NCBI RefSeq assembly: GCF_021513215.1 | Contig: NZ_CP090975.1 | Span: 1,295,501 to 1,359,500 of the forward strand | Direction of reading: 5' to 3' | Source of the DNA: Suttonella sp. R2A3 | GTDB taxonomy: Bacteria; Pseudomonadota; Gammaproteobacteria; Cardiobacteriales; Cardiobacteriaceae | DNA: 64,000 nt | Part shown: positions 1-7,360 of the stretch, piece by piece | How positions within the stretch are numbered: the stretch's first letter is position 1 | Layout: each line of letters opens with the position of its first letter | Position numbers and translations under genes: made by a program | Notes under the pieces: model-generated | The model's database searches: none | Seen by the model: the letters and a program-made list of their open reading frames with translations, nothing else | What the model was told of the DNA's origin: nothing

Positions 1-58
1 CAGACTGACGGAAGCGCTGAAATCGTGAGGGATTACCCATTTCTACCGGTACACTCAT
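1..58 (-). CDS. ABC transporter permease (DppC/OppC-type), N-terminal fragment
   Basis: Partial gene running off the left edge. The ATG at 58-56 opens a frame (MSVPVEMGNPSRFQRFRQS) that stays open to base 1. Its start overlaps the stop of the upstream permease as ATGA, typical of translationally coupled permease pairs. In peptide-type importers DppB is followed by DppC, so a DppC-like inner-membrane permease is expected; this identification rests on position, as only the cytoplasmic N-terminus is visible. Confidence 0.6.
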   Translation of the reverse strand, partial: MSVPVEMGNPSRFQRFRQS

Positions 59-1035
59 GACTTTTTCCCTCCAGAGAGATTGACGCGTGGGTCAATCAAC
101 CCATAAACCAGATCAACAATCGTGTTGGTTACCACAAAGATCAAACCAACAAAAATAATATAGGTGGTGAGCAGCGGAATATCGGCACGGTTCACCGCCT
201 CTAAAAACATAAAGCCCATACCCGGCCACTGAAATACCGTTTCGGTGAGGATAGTGTAGGCGAGCATGATGCCGATTTGCACGCCACCAACAGTAATCAC
301 TGGCAGCATCGTATTACGCAATGCGTGCTTATAGCGAATCTCACGCTTCGACAGGCCTTTAGCGCGGGCAAAACGGATATATTCCTGTCCTAATGATTCC
401 ATCATTTCCGCACGCACTAAACGAATAAAGAGCGGCAACATAATCGATGATAAGGCAACCGCTGGTAACACGAGATGCTTCAATCCACTGATGGTGAATA
501 AGCCGGTTGACCAGTATGTAAATTTAATAACCTCACCACGCCCATAAGACGGTAGCCAGCCTAACCACTGCGAAAACACATACAACAATAAAATCGCGGT
601 TAAAAAAACCGGGATCGAAATACCGACAATACTCACGCCCATGATGATTTTCGTGAGCCAACTGCGCGGGTGAATCGCGGTATAGACACCAAGCGGAATC
701 GACAAACCAATCACGATTAACGCTGAGGCAAAAACCAGCTCTGCGGTGGCCGGTAGTTTTTCAAGAATCACCTCGATGGTCGGGCGTTTGAAGAAATAGC
801 TGGTGCCAAAATCCCCTTGTACGGCGTTATACAAATAGCGTCCGTATTGCACAAAAAACGGGTCATTCAGACCAAGCGATTCACGCAATGCCGCTTTTTC
901 TTCAGCAGAGGCGCTCATCGCGGTCATTTGCGCCACCGGATCACCGAGTTTGCTTTGTACCGCAAAAGCAATTAAAGAAATAACCAGCATAACCAGAATC
1001 AGCTGAAAAAAATGTTTGATAAAAAAAGTAAGCAT
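55..1035 (-). CDS. ABC transporter permease, DppB/OppB family
   Basis: 326-residue inner-membrane permease of a peptide/nickel-type ABC importer. It begins with a short cytoplasmic segment and a first membrane helix, has a periplasmic stretch near residues 30-90, then several hydrophobic helices. The cytoplasmic coupling loop carries the EYIRFARAKGLSKREI motif near residues 215-235, which matches the family EAA loop that docks on the ATPase. It ends with the VDLVYGLIDPRV signature of DppB-type proteins. It lies third in a minus-strand operon (ATPase, binding protein, this permease, second permease). Substrate cannot be read from the sequence. Confidence 0.9.
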   Translation of the reverse strand: MLTFFIKHFFQLILVMLVISLIAFAVQSKLGDPVAQMTAMSASAEEKAALRESLGLNDPFFVQYGRYLYNAVQGDFGTSYFFKRPTIEVILEKLPATAELVFASALIVIGLSIPLGVYTAIHPRSWLTKIIMGVSIVGISIPVFLTAILLLYVFSQWLGWLPSYGRGEVIKFTYWSTGLFTISGLKHLVLPAVALSSIMLPLFIRLVRAEMMESLGQEYIRFARAKGLSKREIRYKHALRNTMLPVITVGGVQIGIMLAYTILTETVFQWPGMGFMFLEAVNRADIPLLTTYIIFVGLIFVVTNTIVDLVYGLIDPRVNLSGGKKS

Positions 1036-1053
1036 AAATCTTTAATATTAAAC

Positions 1054-1086
1054 AAAAAGCACCCGGTGCCGCAGCAGCACCGGGTG
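1054..1086 (-). terminator. Intercistronic hairpin between binding protein and permease genes
   Basis: Perfect 10-bp inverted repeat (1060-1069 with 1077-1086) with a 7-base loop, followed on the minus strand by five U residues. It sits between the binding-protein stop and the permease start. It is probably a partial terminator or mRNA-stabilising hairpin that lets the binding protein be made in excess over the permeases, a common arrangement in ABC operons. Confidence 0.7.
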
Positions 1087-1096
1087 GGTTAATGGT

Positions 1097-2644
1097 TTAT
1101 TCTTCCACGACTAGTTTGCTGAAAATTGGGAAGTTTTTCAGGTTAACCGTTTCTGGGAAGTTGGTAATCCGCTTGGTATAGCCCCAGTTGTAGTTCTGCC
1201 AATGTAGTGGCACAAAGATCGCCTCATCGTATTCGATCTTACTCGCCTCACGAAGCAGCGCATTGCGCTCTTCACCATCAACCATGGTGTTCGCTTTATT
1301 GACCAGCTCATCAAGCTCAGGCGCGCTATTGCCGTTACAGTTGTACTGCCCCACACCACTGTCCGCGTCACGGGTCATGGTCAAGTATTCGCTGTAGTTA
1401 GCGCTATCGCCCGTATCAGAAGACCAGCCAATCATCGGCATGCCGGCCTCACATTTATCGAACTCATCCCAATATTGTGCTTTCGGCATGGTGGTCAAAT
1501 CCACTTTGATGTTGATTTTTGCCAACATCGCAGCTACTGCTTGGGCGATTTTTTCATCATTCACATAACGGTTATTCGGCGCAATCATCGTCACGCTAAA
1601 GCCATCTTCATAGCCAGCCTCTTTCATCAGCTCTTTAGCTTTTTCAAGATCATAGCGAGGGGTTAAATCAGGGTTATAACCACTGTAGCCTTCTGGTGAG
1701 TTTTGTCCAGCCGCAGTCGCAAAACCACGCATGATCTTCTCAACGATCCCTGGATTATTTACCGCATAAATCACCGCTTGGCGCACACGCGCATCTTTAA
1801 ACGGTTCGGCCACATTTTGGTTCATTTGGAAGGTGATGATGCGATCACTTGGGATACTGTAGAGCTCAAAAGCTTCATTTGATTCAACGCGGTCCAAGTC
1901 GGTTGGTGGCACAGGGTAAATCCAATCAACCCCACCAGAGAGCAGCGCCGACACACGGGTGGCATTTTCTTTGATTGGTACTAAGGTGAATTTATCCACA
2001 TTACCCGTCTCACCCCAGTAATCAGGGTTCTTCACATATACGCTCTCCACCCCTTGCTGGCGGCTTTCAATGGTGAACGGGCCAGTCCCAGAAACATGTG
2101 TTGACGCATAAGTTCCAGTACTTTTCTCAATCAGCGCTTTGTCTTTACCATTCTCATCAGTGCCGCTATAAAAATCCTCGTCCATGACAAAGAGATAGGT
2201 CATATTAGCCAAAACCAAGGGGTAAGGTTCCTTAGTGACCACATCAATGGTGTAGTCATCAACCTTTTCAATCCCTTCATAGAGCGCAAACAACCCTTTA
2301 AAATCACCGGAAGTAAGCATACGTTGATAAGTAAAGAGCACATCATCAGCGGTCATATCGTTGCCACTGTGGAATTTGATGCCTTTACGCAGATTAAAAC
2401 GCGTCACTGTTGGTGAAATTTGTTCCCAGCTTTCAGCGAGTACAGGTTCAATTTCTAAGTTCTCATCAAAACGTACAATCGGGTCAAACAACCAGTTTGC
2501 CATTTGTAGCGTCCCTTCTGAGAGCTGCTCTTGTGGGTCAAGCGATACCGGATCAGCGTCAAAAGCCACCTTAATCTCAGCAGCTTGCGCCATTGTCGCC
2601 ATCGCGCCAGTCATGGCTAAAGCGAGTAGGGTTTTCTTCATCAT
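1097..2644 (-). CDS. ABC transporter periplasmic substrate-binding protein, DppA/OppA (SBP_bac_5) family
   Basis: 515-residue extracytoplasmic binding protein. I start it at the ATG at 2644 because AAGGAG stands seven bases upstream and translation then gives a clean signal peptide (MMKKTLLALAMTGAMATMAQA, cleavage near residue 21). The open frame extends 20 codons further but without signal-peptide character. The mature part has the family pattern: VSLDPQEQLSEGT near its N-terminus, then an FNLRKGIKFHSGNDMTADDV segment typical of cluster-5 binding proteins. It follows the fused ATPase and precedes the permeases. Substrate is likely a peptide or similar small molecule. Confidence 0.88.
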   Translation of the reverse strand: MMKKTLLALAMTGAMATMAQAAEIKVAFDADPVSLDPQEQLSEGTLQMANWLFDPIVRFDENLEIEPVLAESWEQISPTVTRFNLRKGIKFHSGNDMTADDVLFTYQRMLTSGDFKGLFALYEGIEKVDDYTIDVVTKEPYPLVLANMTYLFVMDEDFYSGTDENGKDKALIEKSTGTYASTHVSGTGPFTIESRQQGVESVYVKNPDYWGETGNVDKFTLVPIKENATRVSALLSGGVDWIYPVPPTDLDRVESNEAFELYSIPSDRIITFQMNQNVAEPFKDARVRQAVIYAVNNPGIVEKIMRGFATAAGQNSPEGYSGYNPDLTPRYDLEKAKELMKEAGYEDGFSVTMIAPNNRYVNDEKIAQAVAAMLAKINIKVDLTTMPKAQYWDEFDKCEAGMPMIGWSSDTGDSANYSEYLTMTRDADSGVGQYNCNGNSAPELDELVNKANTMVDGEERNALLREASKIEYDEAIFVPLHWQNYNWGYTKRITNFPETVNLKNFPIFSKLVVEE

Positions 2645-2669
2645 GGATAGACTCCTTGGGTTGGGGAAA

Positions 2670-4394
2670 CTAAGCAAGTGACGTTGTGCCGGGCACACGA
2701 TCAAAACGTGGCATCAGCTCAATCAACTCACGGGTATAAGGATCGCTGGCGTGCTCAAAGAGTTGATTGGTATCATTAACTTCTACCAATTGCCCCTGTC
2801 GCATCACACCAATACGGTCACACATCTGACGAATCACCGGTAAATCATGGCTGATAAACAGCATCGTCAAATTCAATTCGGCTTGTAAATCTTTAAGTAA
2901 ATTCAAGATTTGTGCCTGCACCGATACATCAAGCGCTGAAGTTGGCTCATCACAAATCAGCAAACGTGGACGTGTAGCGAGTGCGCGCGCAATCGAGATT
3001 CGCTGTCGCTGCCCACCCGAGAATTCATGCGGGAATTTATCACCCGCATCGCGCGCCAGCCCCACATGCTCAATCAAATCACGCACAATGCTCTGCACTT
3101 GCTGCGGTGAATCAGCGAGCTTATGAAAGCGAATCGGCTCAGCAATGATGTCTTTAACCCGCATCCGCGGATTGACCGATGAATACGGGTTCTGGAACAC
3201 CATCTGCATCTGCCGGCGCATCGGCAGACGCGCTTTTTCCCAGGTCAGCGCAGTTAAATCTTGTCCTTCAAAAAAGATCTTGCCGCTTTGTGGTGGGTGC
3301 AAACCGGTAATCGCGCGTGCAGTGGTTGATTTACCCGAGCCAGATTCACCCACCAAACCAAAGGTTTCACCCACTTCAATATTAAAGCTGACATGGTCAA
3401 TCGCTTGAACATAACGGCGCAGGTGTTTAAAAACCGATTGTCGGGTAACAAAGCGCAGCGAAATATCTTCAACGCGCAAAATCGGTCCATCGTATTGAGG
3501 AATTTCCTGCTGGCGCCCCAACCAATGGGTTTTTAAATCCAAATTTGCGCGCTCACCGGCCTCTTCAATATAAGTCACCAGTGGGAAGCGATCGAGTTTG
3601 ATGTTCGATGGTGGCACGGCGGAAATCAGGCTTTTGGTGTACTCATTTTCTGGCTGGCGCAGCACTTGTTCGGTGCTGCCAATTTCCATCCGTTTGCCAC
3701 GATAGGTCACCATCACACGATCGGTGACCGAAGCCACTACGCCCATATCGTGGGTCACCAGCATACAGCCAACGTCTTTTTCACGACATAATTGCCGCAG
3801 TAGCTGCAAGATTTGATCCTGAATTGACACATCGAGTGCGGTAGTCGGCTCATCGGCGATAATAAATTTAGGCTCGGTTGACAAAGCTATAGCGATCACT
3901 ACACGCTGGCGCATACCACCAGAGAATTGATGCGGATATTGACGCAGACGAACCTCAGGATCGGCAATCCCCACCGCATTAAGCAGGTCAATCGCGCGCT
4001 TTTTCGCTTCATTGCGACTCACGTCTAAATACGCAAACATTGGCTCCATCAGCTGTTCACCGATGGTGAGCAGTGGATTGAGTGAGGTCATTGGGTCCTG
4101 GAAAATAAAACCAATATCTTTACCGCGTAAGCGACGCATCTCATCGCTTGATAAGGCGCGGAGGTCTTTTCCATCAAGGCTAACTTCGCCACCAGCAACG
4201 TAGCCTGGCGGGGTGAGTAGGTCGGCAATCGCATTACCAATGGTCGATTTTCCAGCGCCGGATTCACCAACAATCCCGAGAATTTCACCACGATAAAGCT
4301 CAAAAGAAACATGATCCACAGCGGTAAAATCGCCATGACGAGAAGGGTAAACTACGTGCAAATCTGACACGCTAAGTAGCGGCGTTGCGCTCAT
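2670..4394 (-). CDS. Fused double-ATPase subunit of peptide-type ABC importer (DppD-DppF / YejF-like)
   Basis: 574-residue protein with two complete nucleotide-binding domains in tandem. Domain 1 has Walker A GESGAGKS near residue 45, signature FSGGMRQRV and Walker [11 protein letters not shown]. Domain 2 has GESGSGKS near residue 353, signature FSGGQRQRI and Walker [11 protein letters not shown]. It therefore replaces the separate DppD and DppF subunits, as YejF does in the Yej importer. First gene of the minus-strand operon; its stop lies 25 bases before the binding-protein start. A -10-like TATAAT and a Fur-like box lie upstream, so iron or another metal could influence expression, which is inference. 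Confidence 0.9.
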   Translation of the reverse strand: MSATPLLSVSDLHVVYPSRHGDFTAVDHVSFELYRGEILGIVGESGAGKSTIGNAIADLLTPPGYVAGGEVSLDGKDLRALSSDEMRRLRGKDIGFIFQDPMTSLNPLLTIGEQLMEPMFAYLDVSRNEAKKRAIDLLNAVGIADPEVRLRQYPHQFSGGMRQRVVIAIALSTEPKFIIADEPTTALDVSIQDQILQLLRQLCREKDVGCMLVTHDMGVVASVTDRVMVTYRGKRMEIGSTEQVLRQPENEYTKSLISAVPPSNIKLDRFPLVTYIEEAGERANLDLKTHWLGRQQEIPQYDGPILRVEDISLRFVTRQSVFKHLRRYVQAIDHVSFNIEVGETFGLVGESGSGKSTTARAITGLHPPQSGKIFFEGQDLTALTWEKARLPMRRQMQMVFQNPYSSVNPRMRVKDIIAEPIRFHKLADSPQQVQSIVRDLIEHVGLARDAGDKFPHEFSGGQRQRISIARALATRPRLLICDEPTSALDVSVQAQILNLLKDLQAELNLTMLFISHDLPVIRQMCDRIGVMRQGQLVEVNDTNQLFEHASDPYTRELIELMPRFDRVPGTTSLA

Positions 4395-4407
4395 GAAAGC
4401 TTCCGTT

Positions 4408-4457
4408 CCATATAATCATAGACGACCCATATTATATGGCAGTGTAGCTTTATGCAA
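4408..4457 (-). promoter_or_regulatory. Putative promoter with inverted repeat upstream of the ABC operon
   Basis: Perfect 9-bp inverted repeat, CCATATAAT (4408-4416) and ATTATATGG (4431-4439), separated by 14 bases, just upstream of the ATPase gene. The distal arm contains TATAAT on the minus strand (4436-4431), and TTGCAT (4457-4452) lies 15 bases further upstream, a shorter than ideal spacer. It may be an operator overlapping the -10 element, or chance symmetry in AT-rich DNA. Confidence 0.4.
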
Positions 4458-4523
4458 TAAGCGTGCGCTTTTTTCTGTCGCTCAGCACTAACGCTGTGCG
4501 ACTATTTAAGTGATTGTTAAGAA

Positions 4524-4538
4524 TGACAATTATTATGA
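4524..4538. promoter_or_regulatory. Fur-box-like sequence
   Basis: TGACAATTATTATGA matches the 7-1-7 Fur consensus TGATAAT-N-ATTATCA at 12 of 14 fixed positions. It lies about 130 bases upstream of the fused ATPase gene and downstream of the DUF4198 gene, so the minus-strand ABC operon is the plausible target. No binding evidence is available. Confidence 0.45.
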
Positions 4539-4574
4539 ATTATCTGGCTTAACTGTTTGATTAAACAAACGTTT

Positions 4575-4600
4575 GAGCCACCTTGCGGTGGCTCTTTATT
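4575..4600. terminator. Hairpin downstream of the DUF4198 gene
   Basis: GAGCCACC / GGTGGCTC 8-bp stem with a TTGC loop, 24 bases past the stop of the minus-strand DUF4198 gene. The plus-strand side is followed by TTTATT and the minus-strand side by a mixed AT sequence, so the U-tract is weak in the needed direction. Probably the gene's terminator. Confidence 0.55.
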
Positions 4601-4617
4601 GACTCTAAAGCGGCTGT

Positions 4618-5325
4618 TTAGTGCTTGGCAGCGCTTTTAAATGATAATGTCGCCACGCTACGCTGAAGATGCGCGTATTCATCATCAGGTGTCGGATGAT
4701 TTACCAGTGCAGTCACAACATTGAGTCCGGCGTTACGCACGGTCAGGGTAACTTGTCCTTCCGCATTGGTTTTTTGTTGGTTTTTCGCATCACCGACATA
4801 ATCCGCGGTTACCGGCACATCTGCTTGTGGCTCGCCATCAACATAAACCGTTACCGTGAGGCTATCGCCTTGGGCAAGCGTTGATGGATCGGTCTCAGGG
4901 ATAACTTGTACCGGTAAGTCAAAAGGCACCATCTCACCCTGGTAAGGCTTCATCAGGCTAATGTTGTATTTGAGCGAAGTCGAGGTATCGGCTGGGTTGC
5001 TGATTGCCGCTTTATCGACTGCCTGCCATTTAACCGTCTCACCTTTCTCCCAATAACCATTATTGAAAGATGCGGTAATCACCGCAGCATCTTCTGCAGG
5101 GTTCACCGCACTGTGGTTACCTTGGCCAACAACTTCAACGCTAACGGGTTGGAAGTTCGCATCATAAGCCATGACTTTCTGGACTTTCTCTGGGCTGTAC
5201 TGGTCGTCAATAGCGCCCATCCCATAAACAATCCCTAACTCGCCATAGTGTGGTGCAACCCATACGCCATGCGCAAGCGCCGCGCCACTAGTCAACAAAA
5301 ATGCCGATAACAGTATTTTTTTCAT
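4618..5325 (-). CDS. DUF4198 domain periplasmic protein
   Basis: 235 residues with a signal peptide (MKKILLSAFLLTSGAALAHG, cleavage after ALA). The mature N-terminus starts HGVWVAPHYGELGIVYG, the His-containing beginning seen in DUF4198 proteins, a family often found beside nickel or cobalt uptake genes. The C-terminal half (residues 140-220, TVTVYVDGEPQADVPVTADY onward) resembles an immunoglobulin-like or carboxypeptidase-regulatory beta domain. A metal-related periplasmic role is inferred from family context only. An AGGAT ribosome site precedes the ATG. It stands alone behind a strong promoter whose spacer is a perfect dyad, so it is probably tightly repressed. Confidence 0.75.
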   Translation of the reverse strand: MKKILLSAFLLTSGAALAHGVWVAPHYGELGIVYGMGAIDDQYSPEKVQKVMAYDANFQPVSVEVVGQGNHSAVNPAEDAAVITASFNNGYWEKGETVKWQAVDKAAISNPADTSTSLKYNISLMKPYQGEMVPFDLPVQVIPETDPSTLAQGDSLTVTVYVDGEPQADVPVTADYVGDAKNQQKTNAEGQVTLTVRNAGLNVVTALVNHPTPDDEYAHLQRSVATLSFKSAAKH

Positions 5326-5373
5326 AGATAATCCTCGATGGTTAAGAGTGTTTTCTAATTGAAAACAAAACGC

Positions 5374-5404
5374 ATTCTATGTTGATAAATAAGTTTTATC
5401 AACA
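5374..5404 (-). promoter_or_regulatory. Promoter with symmetrical operator for the DUF4198 gene
   Basis: On the minus strand TTGATA (5402-5397) and TAGAAT (5379-5374) are 17 bases apart, a good sigma-70 promoter about 50 bases upstream of the ATG. A perfect 10-5-10 dyad, TGTTGATAAA-N5-TTTATCAACA (5380-5404), covers the -35 and spacer, the usual position of a repressor site. A second small dyad, GTTTTC-N5-GAAAAC, lies at 5350-5366 near the predicted start of transcription. Confidence 0.65.
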
Positions 5405-5496
5405 CGATTATTTATCGAAAATACTATCTTTTTGTTAACTTTTTTCTGCTGGGCTCTGTTTTATATGCGGCTATTCTTTGATAAAAAATGGTTTTT

Positions 5497-6813
5497 TTAT
5501 AACACCATAGCGCCGATCCAGCCGCTAAATATCAGTGGAATATTAAAATGGAGGAAGGTAGGGATCACCGTATCACGAATATGATCATGCTGACCGTCCG
5601 CGTTGAGCCCCGAGGTTGGGCCAAGCGTAGAATCGGACGCCGGCGAACCGGCATCGCCTAACGCCGCCGCAGAACCAACCAACGCCACAGTCGCCATTGG
5701 TGAAAAACCAAACTGTAAACACAGCGGCACATAAATTGTCGCGATAATCGGCACTGTCGAAAAGGACGAACCAATACCCATAGTGATAAACAGACCAATC
5801 ACCAGCATAATCAGCGCAGCAAACGCGCGATTATCACCAATAATCGCTAATGATGCTTCCACTAAAGCCGGTATTTCCCCGCTCGCTTTCATCACCGAAG
5901 CGAAGCCGGTTGCCGCGATCATAATAAATCCCACCATCGCCATTAAATGCATGCCTTGTAAAAAGACATCATTTTGCTCATGCCAACGAATGACCCCGGT
6001 TGCCGCTACACAGGCAAAGCCAACCACACCACCAAAAATCATCGACCCGGTGTAAAGCTGCGCCCCCAGCGCTAATAAAATCGCCAGTACAATCATCGCA
6101 ATTTGCCAAGGTTTTAAAGCACTATTTTGTGCCTTACGTTCACCGCTGATCGCTTGTTCGGCGTATTGGCGCGGTTTGCGATAGCTCAAAAAAAGCGCAA
6201 ACAATAGCCCGCAAACCATGCCTGCTGCCGGAACCAACATCGCTGGTGCGGCGATAGAGCGATCGACATCCATCCCCGAACTGTTGATTTGGCCAATCAA
6301 AACATCGTTAAGAAAAATACTGCCAAAACCAACCGGTAAAGTAAAATAGGTGGTCGTTATCGCAAAGGTAATCGCACACGCCACCGCACGGCGGTCTAAT
6401 TGAAGACGATTAAGCACATGCAACAATGGTGGGATTAAAATAGGAATAAAGGCAATATGCACCGGAATCAGTGTTTGCGAAAAAATCCCGGCAATAATCA
6501 AACCGCCATATATCAACACCATCAAGCCAAGGCGCTTGCTGCTCCCATCGATACGTTTGAGTAAGATGTCTGCGAGCTTTTGGGTAATCCCGGTACGCGC
6601 AAGAATCACAGCAAAGGCACCTAATGCGGCATAAGCTAAAGCCATCGTTGCCCCATCACCAAGGCCATTGTTGAATGCCTCAACAATCTCTTCAATCGGC
6701 ATACCAGCATATAGGCCACCAGCTACCGCGGCGACAATCAACGCAAAGACCACTGATACCCGAGCCACACTCAAGCCAACCATCAGCAACACAGCGAGCA
6801 CAATCGCATTCAT
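5497..6813 (-). CDS. Na+/H+ antiporter family protein (NhaC-like)
   Basis: 438-residue polytopic membrane protein, about 11-12 hydrophobic segments. It begins with three closely spaced helices (residues 1-30, then AMPIEEIVEAFNNGLGDG) and has the repeated motif region ALGDAGSPASDSTLGPTSGLN near residues 385-405, characteristic of the Na_H_antiporter/NhaC-type carriers. It probably exchanges sodium for protons at the inner membrane. Single gene; GAGAGAAGCTT precedes the ATG as ribosome site. Its 547-base upstream gap holds two candidate small RNA units, one on the same strand whose terminator ends about 150 bases before this start; a leader role cannot be excluded. Confidence 0.85.
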   Translation of the reverse strand: MNAIVLAVLLMVGLSVARVSVVFALIVAAVAGGLYAGMPIEEIVEAFNNGLGDGATMALAYAALGAFAVILARTGITQKLADILLKRIDGSSKRLGLMVLIYGGLIIAGIFSQTLIPVHIAFIPILIPPLLHVLNRLQLDRRAVACAITFAITTTYFTLPVGFGSIFLNDVLIGQINSSGMDVDRSIAAPAMLVPAAGMVCGLLFALFLSYRKPRQYAEQAISGERKAQNSALKPWQIAMIVLAILLALGAQLYTGSMIFGGVVGFACVAATGVIRWHEQNDVFLQGMHLMAMVGFIMIAATGFASVMKASGEIPALVEASLAIIGDNRAFAALIMLVIGLFITMGIGSSFSTVPIIATIYVPLCLQFGFSPMATVALVGSAAALGDAGSPASDSTLGPTSGLNADGQHDHIRDTVIPTFLHFNIPLIFSGWIGAMVL

Positions 6814-6961
6814 AAGCTTCTCTCACAATCCATAAAAAAAGGGAAGGTAATGAACTGGCCACCTGTTGTCAATCTTTTGTTTTTCTTAAAAAGATGCCGT
6901 AGCTGGCTGGCTAGAGAAAAAAGCGACCGGGCTTTTTTTGGTATTGTTCTATTAGTCAGAT

Positions 6962-7036
6962 AAAAAAAGCCCCAAGCACGGCTTGGGGCAAATCATCATG
7001 AGGCAATGTGACAGATTGCTTTCGCGCTCCATCGAC
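6962..7036 (-). ncRNA. Candidate Fur-regulated small RNA, RyhB-like
   Basis: A complete transcription unit of about 75 nt lies on the minus strand with no open frame. Promoter TTGACA (7069-7064), 17-base spacer, TATCAT (7046-7041); end at a 9-bp GC-rich hairpin (6969-6977 with 6981-6989) followed by seven U. The internal region contains GAAAGCA and UCACAUUGC, both of which occur in the conserved core of enterobacterial RyhB as I remember it. A Fur-like box overlaps the -10. Read together this is the architecture of an iron-starvation sRNA that would repress mRNAs of iron-using proteins with Hfq. Alternative: an attenuated leader of the antiporter gene downstream. Confidence 0.65.
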
Positions 7037-7038
7037 TG

Positions 7039-7069
7039 TAATGATAATTATTCCTAATATGCTTGTCAA
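7039..7069 (-). promoter_or_regulatory. Promoter and Fur-like operator of the candidate sRNA
   Basis: TTGACA-N17-TATCAT on the minus strand. The plus-strand sequence TGATAATTATTCCTA (7042-7056) covers the -10 and matches TGATAAT-N-ATTATCA at 11 of 14 fixed positions, with the left half perfect. Placement over the -10 is as expected for iron-Fur repression. Confidence 0.6.
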
Positions 7070-7141
7070 GCGCTTATTTCATTATGCTTTTATTTAATCA
7101 GTACCAGAAACATACTATATTGTTTTTATTCGATTTTATGG

Positions 7142-7170
7142 TTGCATAAAATAAATTTGATGTCTATAAT
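7142..7170 (+). promoter_or_regulatory. Sigma-70 promoter of second candidate sRNA
   Basis: TTGCAT (7142-7147), 17-base spacer, perfect TATAAT (7165-7170). It is divergent from the Fur-linked promoter about 75 bases away. Predicted transcript start near 7177. Confidence 0.65.
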
Positions 7171-7176
7171 GTCCGC

Positions 7177-7269
7177 CAATGGCAAGTGACACAATTGCGC
7201 ATGCGCAATAATACTAAAAAAATACAAACAATCCTCCATCTCCTAACAGCGCGTCAGCGCTGTTTTTTT
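7177..7269 (+). ncRNA. Candidate small RNA or attenuated leader with anti-Shine-Dalgarno stretch
   Basis: From the promoter the transcript would run about 93 nt to an intrinsic terminator: 8-bp stem AACAGCGC (7245-7252) with GCGCTGTT (7257-7264), loop GTCA, and a run of U (7263-7269). The body holds a perfect 14-base palindrome TTGCGCATGCGCAA (7195-7208), an A-rich single-stranded stretch, and UCCUCCAUCUCCU (7232-7244), complementary to ribosome-binding sites. These are features of Hfq-type trans-acting sRNAs. It lies 92 bases upstream of the CPA1 antiporter gene on the same strand, so it could instead be an attenuator for that gene and the dnaA operon behind it. Confidence 0.5.
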
Positions 7270-7360
7270 ATGCCCCGATCTTTGTTTGGCAAAACCGCAA
7301 GTAAACCAACGATTATGCTAAACTGCTTTCTTTTTTCTAATCGGTAAAAATAGACGTACG

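Noticed and set aside
6917-6938. AAAAAAGC / GCTTTTTT hairpin upstream of the NhaC-like gene
   Set aside because: The stem is nearly all A-T with two G-C pairs; not convincing as a terminator.
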